From: JBCBTD01 sp039818825
GTDB lineage: Bacteria > Pseudomonadota > Alphaproteobacteria > Geminicoccales > Geminicoccaceae
Assembly (NCBI GenBank): GCA_039818825.1
Contig: JBCBTD010000003.1
Location: 1 to 64,000 of the forward strand
Length of the DNA stretch: 64,000 bases
Reading direction: 5' to 3'
This document shows, piece by piece, positions 1 through 9,260 of this stretch. A program made the translations under genes and the position numbers. Numbering within the stretch: the stretch's first letter is position 1; every line of letters starts with the position of its first letter. Under the pieces are notes generated by a model, which was given only the letters and a program-made list of their open reading frames with translations, was not told the DNA's origin and searched no databases.

Positions 1-402
1 GCAGTGGTCGCCAGCGAGGTCAAAGCGCTGGCTGGGCAGACCGCGCAGGCGACCAAGAAGATCGGCGACAGCATCGCCCTGATGCAGGACGCCACCGAGG
101 GTACGGTCAACCGGATCGAGGGGGTCGGGACGAGCATCCGTTCGATCGAGAACAGCGCATCGGCGATCGCGACCGCGGTCGAGGAGCAGAGTGCCGCAAC
201 CCGCGAGATCTCGGGCAACATCGAGCGCTCGGCCCAGGCGGTCGGCGAGATCACCGGCCTCATGGACGACCTGCGCAAGTCGGGCGAGCAGATCGGCGAC
301 GCGTCCGGCTCGATCGGCAGCGTCGCTCGCGACCTCGAGCAGCAGAGCAACATGCTGACCAGTGCCGTCGCATCGCTGGTGACCGAAATCCGCGCGGCGT
401 GA
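1..402 (+). CDS. Methyl-accepting chemotaxis protein, C-terminal fragment (5' end outside window)
   Basis: The frame is open from the first base, so the gene begins upstream of the window. The visible 133 residues are the end of a cytoplasmic MCP signalling coiled coil: the hairpin-tip flank VVASEVKALAGQT, then the descending helix with the EEQSAATREISGNI methylation-helix motif. MCPs relay ligand binding to CheA/CheW. This segment is nearly residue-for-residue the same as the C-terminus of the next gene, so the two are tandem paralogues. The sensor domain cannot be seen. Confidence 0.93.
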   Translation, partial: AVVASEVKALAGQTAQATKKIGDSIALMQDATEGTVNRIEGVGTSIRSIENSASAIATAVEEQSAATREISGNIERSAQAVGEITGLMDDLRKSGEQIGDASGSIGSVARDLEQQSNMLTSAVASLVTEIRAA

Positions 403-413
403 ACCGACCCGGC

Positions 414-448
414 GTTCCGCCTCGAGGGCCGTGGCCCCGGGGCGGAAC
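414..448 (+). terminator. GC-rich hairpin after the first chemoreceptor
   Basis: GTTCCGCC (414-421) pairs with GGCGGAAC (441-448), and an inner GGGCC/GGCCC stem extends it. It starts 12 nt after the stop of the first MCP gene. There is no T tract after it, so it may be a weak terminator or an mRNA-stabilising stem between the two receptor genes. Confidence 0.5.
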
Positions 449-586
449 CAGCCATTCGAGCGAGCGGCGGCCCGCATGGGCGTAGGGCGACGACGCCCGC
501 AGTCGATCCGGCGTCCCGCCACACTCCAGCGGCAGTCGAGCGTCCGCACCGGTGAGCCAGCTCACCTCATCAAGGAGAAGACCCCG

Positions 587-2230
587 ATGCTCTCCCGCCT
601 CCCCGTCGCCGTTCGCCTCTACGCGATCGCCGCGTTGGCGATCCTTGCACCGATCTTCGTCCTGGTCCCGGCCGTCTCCACGATCCAGAGTACGGCGTTG
701 GAAGACCGCCGAACCATGTTGCAGGGGCTCGTGCGGACCGCGGTCGGTACCGTCGAAGACCTCCATGCGGCGGCCGAGCGCGGTGAGATGACCGAAGCCG
801 AGGCCAAGCGTTTGGCCGCGTCGGCGCTCCGCAGGACGCGCTACAACGACGCGAACGACTATTTCTTCGTCTACGATGGCGACGGCACCAACGTGGTCGA
901 CGGCGTCAAGCCCGAGCGCGAGGGCACAAACCTGATCGGCGCCACCGACCCGAACGGCGTCCGGGTGATCGCCCGCCTGATCGACGTTGCCAAGGATGGT
1001 GGCGGCTTCGTCGCCTATCACTGGGAACGCAACGGCGAACTGACGCCGAAAGTCTCCTACGCGACCTGGTTCGCACCTTGGGGTTGGATGATCGGCACCG
1101 GCCTCTACGTCGACGACGTTTCCGCAAGAGCTGCCGAACATGCCTGGGAGCTCGGGACGACCGTCGCGGTCGGCGGCGTGCTCGTCATCGTCGTCGTCAG
1201 TCTGGTGACCTGGAGCGTAACCCGACCGCTCGGCCGCCTCACCACGACGATGCTGGCGGTCGCCGACGGCAAGACCGACGTTGCGGTCGACACGACTGGT
1301 GGCGGCGAACTCGGTGCCCTGGCTCGCGCCCTGGAGCAGTTCCGCGTCCAGGCGGTCGAGAGCGCCCGCACGGCCGAGGAGCGGCGCCACCTCCGCCGCG
1401 AACTCGCGGACCGGATCGATGCCCAGGTCAACGCGCTGGCTGGCGGGCTCCAAGACGCCGTAGCGAGGGCCAAGGCCGATGCCGCCACCCTGCAGGATCA
1501 GGCGGTCGCCGCCCAAACGATGACGACGACGGTCGCCGAGCGGACCATGACCACCAGCGACATGACCCAATCCGTCGCTGGCGCCGTTGCCCAACTCTCG
1601 GCCTCGTCGAGCGAAATCTCCGCCCAGCTCAGCGGCTCGGCGAAGCTCGTTCGCGCCGCGGTCGACGAGGCGGAGGCCGCCGGTCAGCAGGTCGGCTCGC
1701 TGCAACAGGCGGCGTCCGACGTTGCCGCTGTCGTCGAGCTGATCAGTGCCATCGCCGAGCAGACCAACCTCCTGGCCCTCAACGCCACGATCGAAGCCGC
1801 TCGCGCTGGCGATGCCGGCCGCGGGTTCGCGGTGGTCGCCAGCGAGGTCAAGGCTCTGGCCGGTCAGACCGGGCAGGCGACCAAGAAGATCGGCGACAGC
1901 ATCACGCTCATGCAGACGGCCACCGAAGGCACCGTCCGTCGCATCGACGAGGTCGGGACCAGCATTCGTTCGATCGAAGACAGCTCGTCGGCGATCGCCA
2001 CCGCGGTCGAAGAACAGAGCGCCGCGACCCAGGAGATTTCCGGCAACATCGAACGCTCGGCCCAGGCCGTCGGCGAGGTGACCGAGCTGATGGAACGCCT
2101 GCGCCTGTCCGGCGAGCGCGTCGGCGAGGCGTCAGGCTCGATCAACGGCGTGGCTCGCGATCTCGAGCAGCAGAGTGACGCGCTCAAGTCCGCCGTCGCC
2201 TCGCTGGTCAACGAGATCCGGGCCGCGTGA
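587..2230 (+). CDS. Methyl-accepting chemotaxis protein with periplasmic Cache domain
   Basis: Membrane chemoreceptor of 547 residues. The ATG at 587 is chosen because AAGGAGAAG lies just upstream; the open frame continues further 5' but that stretch is low-quality. TM1 is near residues 9-31. Next comes a single Cache (sCache_2-like) sensor near 35-185 with YFFVYDGDG and PWGWMIGTGLYVDDV signatures, then TM2 near 191-211, a HAMP segment, and a signalling domain from about 300 with NLLALNATIEAARAG and the conserved tip. Cache domains of this type usually bind small organic acids; the ligand here is unknown. It follows the partial paralogue by 184 bp. Confidence 0.95.
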   Translation: MLSRLPVAVRLYAIAALAILAPIFVLVPAVSTIQSTALEDRRTMLQGLVRTAVGTVEDLHAAAERGEMTEAEAKRLAASALRRTRYNDANDYFFVYDGDGTNVVDGVKPEREGTNLIGATDPNGVRVIARLIDVAKDGGGFVAYHWERNGELTPKVSYATWFAPWGWMIGTGLYVDDVSARAAEHAWELGTTVAVGGVLVIVVVSLVTWSVTRPLGRLTTTMLAVADGKTDVAVDTTGGGELGALARALEQFRVQAVESARTAEERRHLRRELADRIDAQVNALAGGLQDAVARAKADAATLQDQAVAAQTMTTTVAERTMTTSDMTQSVAGAVAQLSASSSEISAQLSGSAKLVRAAVDEAEAAGQQVGSLQQAASDVAAVVELISAIAEQTNLLALNATIEAARAGDAGRGFAVVASEVKALAGQTGQATKKIGDSITLMQTATEGTVRRIDEVGTSIRSIEDSSSAIATAVEEQSAATQEISGNIERSAQAVGEVTELMERLRLSGERVGEASGSINGVARDLEQQSDALKSAVASLVNEIRAA

Positions 2231-2236
2231 GCCGGT

Positions 2237-4033
2237 TCAAGGCGACGCGTCGGCTGCCAGCGCCTCGCGGGCCGTCAGCGACAGGTTGACGTGGAGGTCC
2301 TGCAGCTGACGTGCGCTCGCCGGCGACGGCCCGCCCAGCAGCAGGTCCTCGGCTTTCTGATTGAGCGGAAAAGCCGTGACCTCGCGCAGATTGTCGGTGC
2401 CGGCCAGCAGCATGACGATACGGTCGATGCCCGGCGCGATCCCACCGTGCGGCGGGGCGCCGTAGTGCAGCGCACGGAACATGCCGCCGAAACGGTCCTC
2501 CAGGACCTGGCGGTCGTAGCCGGCGATCTCGAAGGCCTTGACCATGATGTCGGGCCGATGGTTCCGGATCGCTCCTGAGCTGAGTTCGACACCGTTGCAG
2601 ACGATGTCGTACTGCCACGCCAGCACGTCCAACGGGTCCTGTTCGAGGAGCGCTTCGAGCCCACCTTGGGGCATCGAGAAAGGGTTGTGGGAGAAGCCGA
2701 CCGCCTTCGCCTCTTCGTCCCACTCGAACATCGGGAAGTCGACGACCCAGCAGAAACGGAAAGCGCCGGCTTCGACGAGGTCGAGCTCCTCGCCGAGCCG
2801 TGTCCGCACCGCCCCCGCCAACGCCGCCGCCGCCGGCGCCCGGTCGCAGGCAAAGAACACCGCGTCGCCGTCACCGAGACCCAGCCGCTCGCGCAGCGAG
2901 GCCAGCCGTTCCTGGTCCAGGAACTTCGCGACCGGTCCCTTGGCCTCCTCGCCCTGGAACTGAATGTAGCCGAGCCCCGGCGCGCCGAGGCTTTGCGCGA
3001 AGGCGATCATGCCGTCGAAGAAGCTGCGCGGCCGCCCGACCGCACCCGGTGCTGGGATGGCCCGGACCACGGCGCCCTCGGCGACGGCACGCGCGAACAC
3101 CTTGAAGGCGCTACCCTCGAACACGTCGCCGACCTCGGCACAGCGGATCGGTATCCGCAGATCAGGCTTGTCGGTACCGTAGCGAAGCATCGCCTCGCGA
3201 TAGGGAATGCGCGGGAACGGTGAGTCGATCGCCCAATCGCTGAACTCCGCGAACACGCCGGCGATCACCGGTTCGACCGCCTGGAACACGTCCTCCTGCT
3301 CGACGAACGCCATCTCCAGATCGAGCTGGTAGAACTCGCCGGGCGAGCGGTCCGCCCGCGCATCCTCGTCGCGAAAACAGGGTGCGATCTGGAAGTAGCG
3401 GTCGAAGCCCGACATCATCAGCAGCTGCTTGTACTGCTGTGGCGCCTGGGGCAGCGCGTAGAACTTGCCGGGGTGGAGCCGCGACGGCACCAGGAAGTCG
3501 CGAGCCCCCTCGGGCGAGCTGGTCGTGAGGATCGGCGTCTGGAACTCGACGAACCCGGCCGCCTCCATCCGCCGCCGGATCGACGCCACTACGTTGGAGC
3601 GAAGCAGGACGTTCGCGTGCATCCGCTCGCGGCGAAGGTCGAGGAAGCGATACGTCAAGCGTGTGTCTTCCGGGTAGTCGCGGTCGCTGTTGACCTCCAA
3701 TGGCAGCGGATCGGCCGCGGCGAGCACGGTCAGCTGGTCCGCGCGCAGCTCGATCGCACCGGTCGGCAACTTGTCGTTCACGGTGTCGGCCGAGCGCTGC
3801 ACGACGCGACCGGTAACGCTGACGACACTCTCCAGCCGCAGCCCGGTTGCGACCACGAAGGGCTCGGTTTCCGGCTGGAACACGATTTGCGTCAATCCGT
3901 GGTGGTCACGCAGGTCGATGAAGAGTAGCTGGCCATGGTCGCGCTTACGGTGCACCCATCCGCTGAGGCGTACGGTCTGGCCTTCGTCGTCCGCGCGGAG
4001 CGCGCCGCAGTGATGGCTGCGGTAGCAATGCAT
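2237..4033 (-). CDS. aspS: Aspartyl-tRNA synthetase
   Basis: Class II aminoacyl-tRNA synthetase of 598 residues, the normal bacterial length. It charges tRNA-Asp (or also tRNA-Asn in species lacking AsnRS). An N-terminal OB anticodon domain (VRLSGWVHRKRDHG) is followed by the catalytic core with FLDLRRERMHAN, the GARDFLVPSR loop, RDEDARADRSPGEFYQLD and the motif-3 segment GIAPGIDRIVMLLAG. A bacterial GAD-type insertion lies in between. The ATG at 4033 fits the usual AspRS N-terminus (MHCYRSHHCG) and has a GGACGAGG-like ribosome site; longer starts add only Pro/Arg-rich residues. It ends 6 bp from the convergent MCP stop and is divergent from rnd. Confidence 0.97.
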   Translation of the reverse strand: MHCYRSHHCGALRADDEGQTVRLSGWVHRKRDHGQLLFIDLRDHHGLTQIVFQPETEPFVVATGLRLESVVSVTGRVVQRSADTVNDKLPTGAIELRADQLTVLAAADPLPLEVNSDRDYPEDTRLTYRFLDLRRERMHANVLLRSNVVASIRRRMEAAGFVEFQTPILTTSSPEGARDFLVPSRLHPGKFYALPQAPQQYKQLLMMSGFDRYFQIAPCFRDEDARADRSPGEFYQLDLEMAFVEQEDVFQAVEPVIAGVFAEFSDWAIDSPFPRIPYREAMLRYGTDKPDLRIPIRCAEVGDVFEGSAFKVFARAVAEGAVVRAIPAPGAVGRPRSFFDGMIAFAQSLGAPGLGYIQFQGEEAKGPVAKFLDQERLASLRERLGLGDGDAVFFACDRAPAAAALAGAVRTRLGEELDLVEAGAFRFCWVVDFPMFEWDEEAKAVGFSHNPFSMPQGGLEALLEQDPLDVLAWQYDIVCNGVELSSGAIRNHRPDIMVKAFEIAGYDRQVLEDRFGGMFRALHYGAPPHGGIAPGIDRIVMLLAGTDNLREVTAFPLNQKAEDLLLGGPSPASARQLQDLHVNLSLTAREALAADASP

Positions 4034-4197
4034 GGCCCGTCCTCGTCCTGGAGCGAACGGCCAAGGCCAAAGCGGCCCGCCGTCGAGCCCGGTGACTGGC
4101 CACGCAGGCCGCCGACTGTCAAGGCGGCGCACGGCCGATCCGATTGGCGAACGCGGCCCGCCATCTAGTTGTAACGAGGCCCGAACGACATGGAACC

Positions 4198-5349
4198 ATG
4201 ACCCTCATTACCCGCACCGCCGATCTCGAACGCTTCGTCGCCGACTTGGAGGGCCAGCCCTACGTCACCATCGACACGGAGTTCATGCGCGACCGAACGT
4301 ACTACGCGCAGCTCTGCCTCGTGCAGCTCGGTGCGGCAGACCAAGCCGTGGCGGTCGATACGCTGGCCGACGGGATCGACCTTCGAGCGCTGTTCGAGCT
4401 GTTGGCCGACGAGCGCATCCTCAAGGTGTTCCACGCGCCGCGCCAGGACCTGGAGATCTTCCACCAGCTCGGCGACGTCCTGCCGCGACCGCTGTTCGAC
4501 ACCCAACTCGCGGCGATGGTGCTCGGCCACGGTGACGAGATCGGTTACGAGGCACTGGTCCGCAACGTCGCCGGTGCCCAGCTCGACAAGACGGCCCGGT
4601 TCACCGACTGGTCGAGGCGCCCCCTGACGGCCAAGCAGATCGACTACGCGCTCGGCGACGTGACCCATCTCCGCACCATCTACGAGCAGTTCGCCGACGA
4701 TCTGGCCAAACGCGGCCGAAGCGGCTGGGTCGACGAGGAGCTCCAAGCGTTGCTCGATCCGCAGCTCTACGTCCAGCGCCCTGAGGACGCCTGGCGTCGC
4801 CTGAAAGTGCGCAGCCGTGACGGCCGGTTCCTGGCGATCTTGCAGGAAGTTGCGGCTTGGCGCGAACGCGAGGCGCAGCGGCGCGATCTACCGAGGGCGC
4901 GGATCCTTCGCGACGACGTGCTGATGGATGCGATCGCGCACCGGCCGCGCACGGTGGCGGCACTCCGTGAGGTCAAGCGGGTGTCGCTCGACGCCCGTGG
5001 CGCCGAAGGGTTCGTCGCCGCGGTGAACGACGCTCTCGCTCTGCCCGACGACGCCCTGCCCCGGATGCCGGCACCGGTCCGCTTGCCCAAAGGCATCGGC
5101 CCGCTGGTCGACTTGTTGCGAGTCCTGCTCCGGCTGGCCGCAGAAGAGCACGACGTCGCCCAACGTTTGATCGCCACCACCAGCGATTTGGAGCTGCTGG
5201 CGGCAGACGACGACGCCGAGATCGGTGCGCTGCATGGTTGGCGGCGTGACGTCTTCGGCGAGCAGGCTTTGGCGCTGAAGCGCGGCGACGTGGCCCTGAA
5301 GGCGCGAGGCCGGCGGGTCGAACTGTTTCACCCCGAGGCGACGGGTTGA
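4198..5349 (+). CDS. rnd: Ribonuclease D
   Basis: 3'-5' exoribonuclease of 383 residues (E. coli RNase D is 375) acting in tRNA and structured-RNA 3' maturation. The DEDDy catalytic set is complete: D26 and E28 in IDTEF, D84 in APRQDLEIF, and Y150/D154 in IDYALGD. One or two HRDC-type domains make up the C-terminal half. The ATG at 4198 places the first conserved strand correctly; an upstream TTG would add 18 poorly supported residues. It is divergent from aspS across about 165 bp, and converges on the oxygenase gene with a 20 bp gap. Confidence 0.95.
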   Translation: MTLITRTADLERFVADLEGQPYVTIDTEFMRDRTYYAQLCLVQLGAADQAVAVDTLADGIDLRALFELLADERILKVFHAPRQDLEIFHQLGDVLPRPLFDTQLAAMVLGHGDEIGYEALVRNVAGAQLDKTARFTDWSRRPLTAKQIDYALGDVTHLRTIYEQFADDLAKRGRSGWVDEELQALLDPQLYVQRPEDAWRRLKVRSRDGRFLAILQEVAAWREREAQRRDLPRARILRDDVLMDAIAHRPRTVAALREVKRVSLDARGAEGFVAAVNDALALPDDALPRMPAPVRLPKGIGPLVDLLRVLLRLAAEEHDVAQRLIATTSDLELLAADDDAEIGALHGWRRDVFGEQALALKRGDVALKARGRRVELFHPEATG

Positions 5350-5369
5350 AGCGATCGGTGTCGCGTCGA

Positions 5370-6266
5370 TCACTCCGCCGCGAAGACGCTACGGGCGCCG
5401 CCCGACTTCTGCGACTTGAAGATCGAGCTCGCATCCGGCGCGGGCGGCAACGGCAGCCGCACGGACACGGCCTCCAACCGCGGTTCCAGGACTGGCGTGC
5501 CGCAGATCATCCGCGCGTGAAGATCGTCCCAGATCGCCTGCTGACCCAGCCGATGGATGTACGACGCGGCGCCGAGCAGCGGCCAGGCATCGGCCGCATG
5601 TGCTTCGAAGAACAAGATCAGGCGCGGCCGATCGCTGCGGTTGGGCGCCGAGCCGTGCAACGTCCGAGCATGATGGATGGTCACGTCGCCCGCCTTTCCG
5701 GTCAGCGTCATCGCCCGGTCGAACCGGAACGTGGGGTCTTCCGGGTCGATGGCACCACAGAACACGCCGCCCGTGTGGTGGTTCAAGACCGGCCCGAGAT
5801 GCGAGCCCGGGATCACCATCAATGGCCCGTTCGCCTCGTCGACGTCGTCGAGCATCACCGCCAGCGCCAGCATGTCGTCGTTGGTGTGGGGATAGAACGC
5901 CCAGTCCTGGTGCCACTCGACCGCCGCACCCCCGCCCGGTGCCTTGGTGTTGAGCTTGCTCGTCTGCAGCGCCACGTTCGGCCCGAGCAGCTGGCTGAGA
6001 ATGCCACGGATCCGCTCACCGTGCAGCAGTTCGGCGAAGGCCGGGTGCCGCTTGTGCGGCAGTTTGATCCGGGTCAGCCGCGGCCGATCCGGACCGTGCC
6101 CGTCGTCGAGATCGAACACCTCGTCGCTCTCGGCGACGCTCCGCGACCGCTCGATGAACGCTGCGGTGACGCGCTGGAGGTCGGCGATGGTGGCGGCGGG
6201 GATGGCATCGCGCAGCACGACGTAGCCGTGCTCGCGATAGAAGCCGACGTCCGCGTCGGTCAACAT
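5370..6266 (-). CDS. Phytanoyl-CoA dioxygenase (PhyH) family protein
   Basis: Fe(II)/2-oxoglutarate-dependent oxygenase fold, 298 residues. The iron triad is visible as H119-x-D121 in EWHQDW and H204 in RTLHGSAPN, with a downstream Arg-rich strand (RPRLILFFE) suited to 2-oxoglutarate. The ATG at 6266 has a GGGAGG ribosome site 8 nt upstream. PhyH-family enzymes hydroxylate diverse substrates, including acyl-CoAs, ectoine and other small metabolites, so the substrate is not predicted. It is divergent from the ABC ATPase gene that opens the catabolic block and may belong to that pathway. Confidence 0.9.
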   Translation of the reverse strand: MLTDADVGFYREHGYVVLRDAIPAATIADLQRVTAAFIERSRSVAESDEVFDLDDGHGPDRPRLTRIKLPHKRHPAFAELLHGERIRGILSQLLGPNVALQTSKLNTKAPGGGAAVEWHQDWAFYPHTNDDMLALAVMLDDVDEANGPLMVIPGSHLGPVLNHHTGGVFCGAIDPEDPTFRFDRAMTLTGKAGDVTIHHARTLHGSAPNRSDRPRLILFFEAHAADAWPLLGAASYIHRLGQQAIWDDLHARMICGTPVLEPRLEAVSVRLPLPPAPDASSIFKSQKSGGARSVFAAE

Positions 6267-6421
6267 GGTGCAAGCCTCCCTGATTTCGTTGCCATCGAAC
6301 TCACCGAGCCTCGGCCCGTTCGTCAACCGGCGCGATCAAGTCGCCCCTCGCACGCGGCCGCAACGCTGCTTAGGCTTCATGCTGACCGGTCTGTGATGAC
6401 GAGGCTGGCTGGAAACTTGCT

Positions 6422-6460
6422 GGTCGGAGCCGGCGTTAAGACGTCGGCGAGACGCCGACC
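6422..6460 (+). promoter_or_regulatory. Alternative hairpins abutting the ribosome site of the ABC ATPase
   Basis: GTCGGCG (6443-6449) and CGCCGAC (6453-6459) form a 7-bp stem with a 3-nt loop. GGTCGG (6422-6427) can instead pair with CCGACC (6455-6460), so the two stems exclude each other. The AGGTGGGG ribosome site (6461-6468) follows directly. This could modulate translation of the TTG-started ATPase gene; that role is inference from base pairing only. Confidence 0.35.
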
Positions 6461-6475
6461 AGGTGGGGAACGGCT

Positions 6476-7555
6476 TTGACGGCGCACTCTCTCGAAGTTC
6501 GTGGCTTGACCAAGCGCTACGGGAACGCCGTCGCCGTCGACGACGTCACGCTCGAGGTGCCAAGCGGTGATTTCGTCACGCTGTTGGGGCCCTCCGGCTC
6601 GGGCAAGACGACGATCTTGATGACCATCGCCGGCTTTGCCGAGCCGACGGCGGGCAACGTCCTGGTCGACGGTCGCGCCATCACCCGCCTGCCCCCGGAG
6701 AAGCGCAATTTCGGGATGGTGTTCCAGGGCTACGCTCTGTTCCCGCATCTCGACGTGGAGGGCAATGTCGGCTTCCCTTTGCGCGTCCGTGGCATCACCG
6801 GCGCCGCGGCCGGCGAGCGGATCGGCCGCGCGCTCGACCTGGTCCAACTCGGGCACCTGAAGGCGCGACTGCCACGCGAGCTGTCGGGCGGTCAGCAACA
6901 GCGGGTGGCGCTGGCGCGCGCCCTGGTCTTCGATCCCGACGTCCTGCTGCTCGACGAACCGCTCTCGGCGCTGGACAAGAAGCTCCGTGCCGACCTCCAG
7001 TGGGAACTCAAAGCGATCCACGAACGGATCGGGACGACCTTCGTCTACGTCACCCACGACCAGGAGGAGGCGCTGTCGATGTCCGAGCGGATCGCCATCC
7101 TCAACCACGGCCGGATCGCCCAGCTCGGACGGCCGGCGGATCTCTACGAGCGGCCGGCGACACGATTCGTGGCGGACTTCCTGGGCAAGAGCAACTTCAT
7201 CGAGGGCAACGTCCTCGGCAGCGAGGATCAGGGTGTCGTCTACCGTGCCGCCGCCGGCGAGTTCCTGCAGCAGGGCGCTACGGCCGGGGCCGGCGAGCCG
7301 ATCCTGATCGCGCTACGCCCCGAAAAGATCGACGTCCACACCATCGAACCGGAGAGTCGGCGCAACCGGGTTCAGGGCCGGCTCAGCTCCTGGAGCTACT
7401 TCGGCAGCAGCGTGCAGCTCCGCGTCGCGACCGAGGCGTTTGGCGACGTCTTGGTCAGCCAGCCGGCCTTCAAGCGGCCGGTCGAAGCCACTCACGGCGC
7501 CGAAGTCTGGCTGTCCTGGGAGCCGGAAGCCTCGGTCATCGTCGCTGCCGACTAG
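6476..7555 (+). CDS. ABC transporter ATP-binding protein, spermidine/putrescine (PotA) type
   Basis: Cytoplasmic ATPase of 359 residues that would power the importer encoded at 9.3-12.1 kb. Walker A GPSGSGKTT is at 38-46, the signature LSGGQ at 136-140 and Walker B LLLDEP at 157-162. A C-terminal TOBE region (about 270-359) is typical of the PotA/MalK class. The start is TTG at 6476, supported by AGGTGGGG 8 nt upstream. Its TAG stop overlaps the stop of the convergent amidohydrolase gene. Separation from its own binding protein and permeases by that opposite-strand gene is unusual. Confidence 0.93.
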   Translation: MTAHSLEVRGLTKRYGNAVAVDDVTLEVPSGDFVTLLGPSGSGKTTILMTIAGFAEPTAGNVLVDGRAITRLPPEKRNFGMVFQGYALFPHLDVEGNVGFPLRVRGITGAAAGERIGRALDLVQLGHLKARLPRELSGGQQQRVALARALVFDPDVLLLDEPLSALDKKLRADLQWELKAIHERIGTTFVYVTHDQEEALSMSERIAILNHGRIAQLGRPADLYERPATRFVADFLGKSNFIEGNVLGSEDQGVVYRAAAGEFLQQGATAGAGEPILIALRPEKIDVHTIEPESRRNRVQGRLSSWSYFGSSVQLRVATEAFGDVLVSQPAFKRPVEATHGAEVWLSWEPEASVIVAAD

Positions 7556-9180
7556 CCTGGAGCGCGGTGGACGACGCGCCCGCCGACCATCGTCAACGCC
7601 ACCCGTGTGTCGCGGATTTCTTCCGGCGGCGTTTGCAGCAGATCACGGTCCAACACGGCAATGTCGGCGAGCTTGCCGACCGCGAGGCTGCCCTTCTCGT
7701 GTTCTTCGCGCGCGCACCAAGCGCCGAGCGTCGTGTAGCACTGCAGCGCTTCCTGGGTGGTGATCGCCTCGCTGCCTCCGAGATCGCCGCCCGTGTCGGT
7801 CTTGCGCGTCACCAGCGCCTGCATCGCGTGAAACGGGTTGGAGCTGCAGACCGGCGCGTCCGAGTGGCCTGGAGCCATCAATCCCGCATCGATCAGCGTT
7901 CGATGCGGCCACATGAACCGCATCGCGTCGGCGCCCCGATTGGCGATGTAGGCATCGCCCAACGGCGCCATGAAGCCAGTGGCCGAACTGTCGACGATCC
8001 CGGTCCGCGCGAGCCGTTCGCGGATCGCCGGCGTCACGTAGCAGCAGTGCTCGATCCGGAGCCGGTGGTCGTGCCTCGGGTGGGCCTCGAGCGCCGCTTC
8101 TAAGCAGTCCAGGCAGAAGTCGATCCCACGGTCTCCCACTCCATCCAGGCAGACCTGCAGCCCGGCAACGTGGGCGGCGACCACCCGCCTCGTCAGGTCG
8201 TCTTTCTCGTAGAGGAGGATGCCTTGGTTGGGCCTCGGCTCACCCACCGCGGGCGTGCCGACATAGGGATCGTAGTACGCCGCGGTGCGGCCGCTGGTGG
8301 AGCAGTCGGGGCACCATTCGACACCGATGACGCGAACCCACTCGTCACCGAAGCCTGAGCGGATGCCGGCCTCGACGTACCGCTCGACCAACCCCGGCTC
8401 CCGGCCACTGATGAGCAAGCCGACGCGCAGCCGTAGGCGGTCCTGCTCGCGCATCGTCTGGTAGGCGCGGATCGCCTTCGAAGATGCCAGCGAATTCACC
8501 ACGCTGGTGATACCGACGGCAACGAACTCCTCGAACACCCGCTCCAACCCGGCAGCATAGTCCTCGACCGTGTCCGTCGCCGCGAGCAGGTCGGTGAACG
8601 GCGCCATGGCGGTCTCGCGTAGCAAACCCGTGGGCCGGCCGGCGTCGTCACGATCGATGTGGCCGAACGCCGGATCGGGCGTCGCCGGGCCGATGTCGGC
8701 CAACGCCAGCGCGCGGCTGTTGGCGAGGCCGACATGGTGGTCGGTGCGCCAGACGAACAGGGGCCGGCCGTGGCTGGCGGCGTCGAGCTGCTCCAAGGTC
8801 GGCCAGCCGCCCTGCTTCTGGTCGTTGTAGCGGTAGCCAACGAACCAACGGTCGGGCGGCAACATCCGTGTCGTGCGGTCGATGTGGTCGAGCACGGCCT
8901 CCAGGGTCGGGAAGCGGTCGGGCGACAACGCGTGGTGCTTCAACAGTTTGATGCCGTAGCTGTCGGGGTGGGCGTGGCTCTCGACGATGCCCGGGATGAC
9001 GAACGCACCTTCGAGGTCGATGATCTCGGTCGTGGGACCACGCAGTGCCGCGATCGCGTCGGTCGTGCCCATGGCACGGATCCGCCCACCCAACACGGCC
9101 AAAGCCTGCACCCGCGGCCGCGCCGGATCGAGCGTCAACAGATCCCCGTCGAGCAACACTACATCGGGGTGGATCGCCAT
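7552..9180 (-). CDS. Amidohydrolase family 3 (YtcJ-like) metal-dependent hydrolase
   Basis: Amidohydrolase-superfamily TIM barrel of 542 residues. The N-terminal beta domain (LDGDLLTLDP) leads into the first metal motif SHAHPD, and a late LADIAVLDRD-TMVGGRVVH strand closes the composite domain, as in YtcJ/exoenzyme-regulatory-like amidohydrolases. These enzymes cleave amide, carbamate or related bonds; the substrate is unknown. The ATG at 9180 follows a GGAAGAGGCG region. It is embedded between the ATPase gene (convergent, stops overlapping by 3 nt) and the divergent binding-protein gene, so it probably acts on the imported compound. Confidence 0.88.
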   Translation of the reverse strand: MAIHPDVVLLDGDLLTLDPARPRVQALAVLGGRIRAMGTTDAIAALRGPTTEIIDLEGAFVIPGIVESHAHPDSYGIKLLKHHALSPDRFPTLEAVLDHIDRTTRMLPPDRWFVGYRYNDQKQGGWPTLEQLDAASHGRPLFVWRTDHHVGLANSRALALADIGPATPDPAFGHIDRDDAGRPTGLLRETAMAPFTDLLAATDTVEDYAAGLERVFEEFVAVGITSVVNSLASSKAIRAYQTMREQDRLRLRVGLLISGREPGLVERYVEAGIRSGFGDEWVRVIGVEWCPDCSTSGRTAAYYDPYVGTPAVGEPRPNQGILLYEKDDLTRRVVAAHVAGLQVCLDGVGDRGIDFCLDCLEAALEAHPRHDHRLRIEHCCYVTPAIRERLARTGIVDSSATGFMAPLGDAYIANRGADAMRFMWPHRTLIDAGLMAPGHSDAPVCSSNPFHAMQALVTRKTDTGGDLGGSEAITTQEALQCYTTLGAWCAREEHEKGSLAVGKLADIAVLDRDLLQTPPEEIRDTRVALTMVGGRVVHRAPG

Positions 9181-9260
9181 GCTTCGCCTCTTCCGTTCGC
9201 GCCGATCGCTGGTACGACAATTGCTCGGCAGCTTACAGTCTGACCGACAACCAGGGACAA

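Noticed and set aside
260..1705. Long minus-strand open frame across the chemoreceptor genes
   Set aside because: Shadow frame in GC-rich DNA: Arg/Gly/Asp-rich low-complexity product with no family resemblance, antisense to a clear MCP.
5346..6479. Plus-strand open frame opposite the PhyH gene
   Set aside because: Composition is typical of antisense GC-rich shadows; the minus strand encodes an intact iron/2-oxoglutarate oxygenase.
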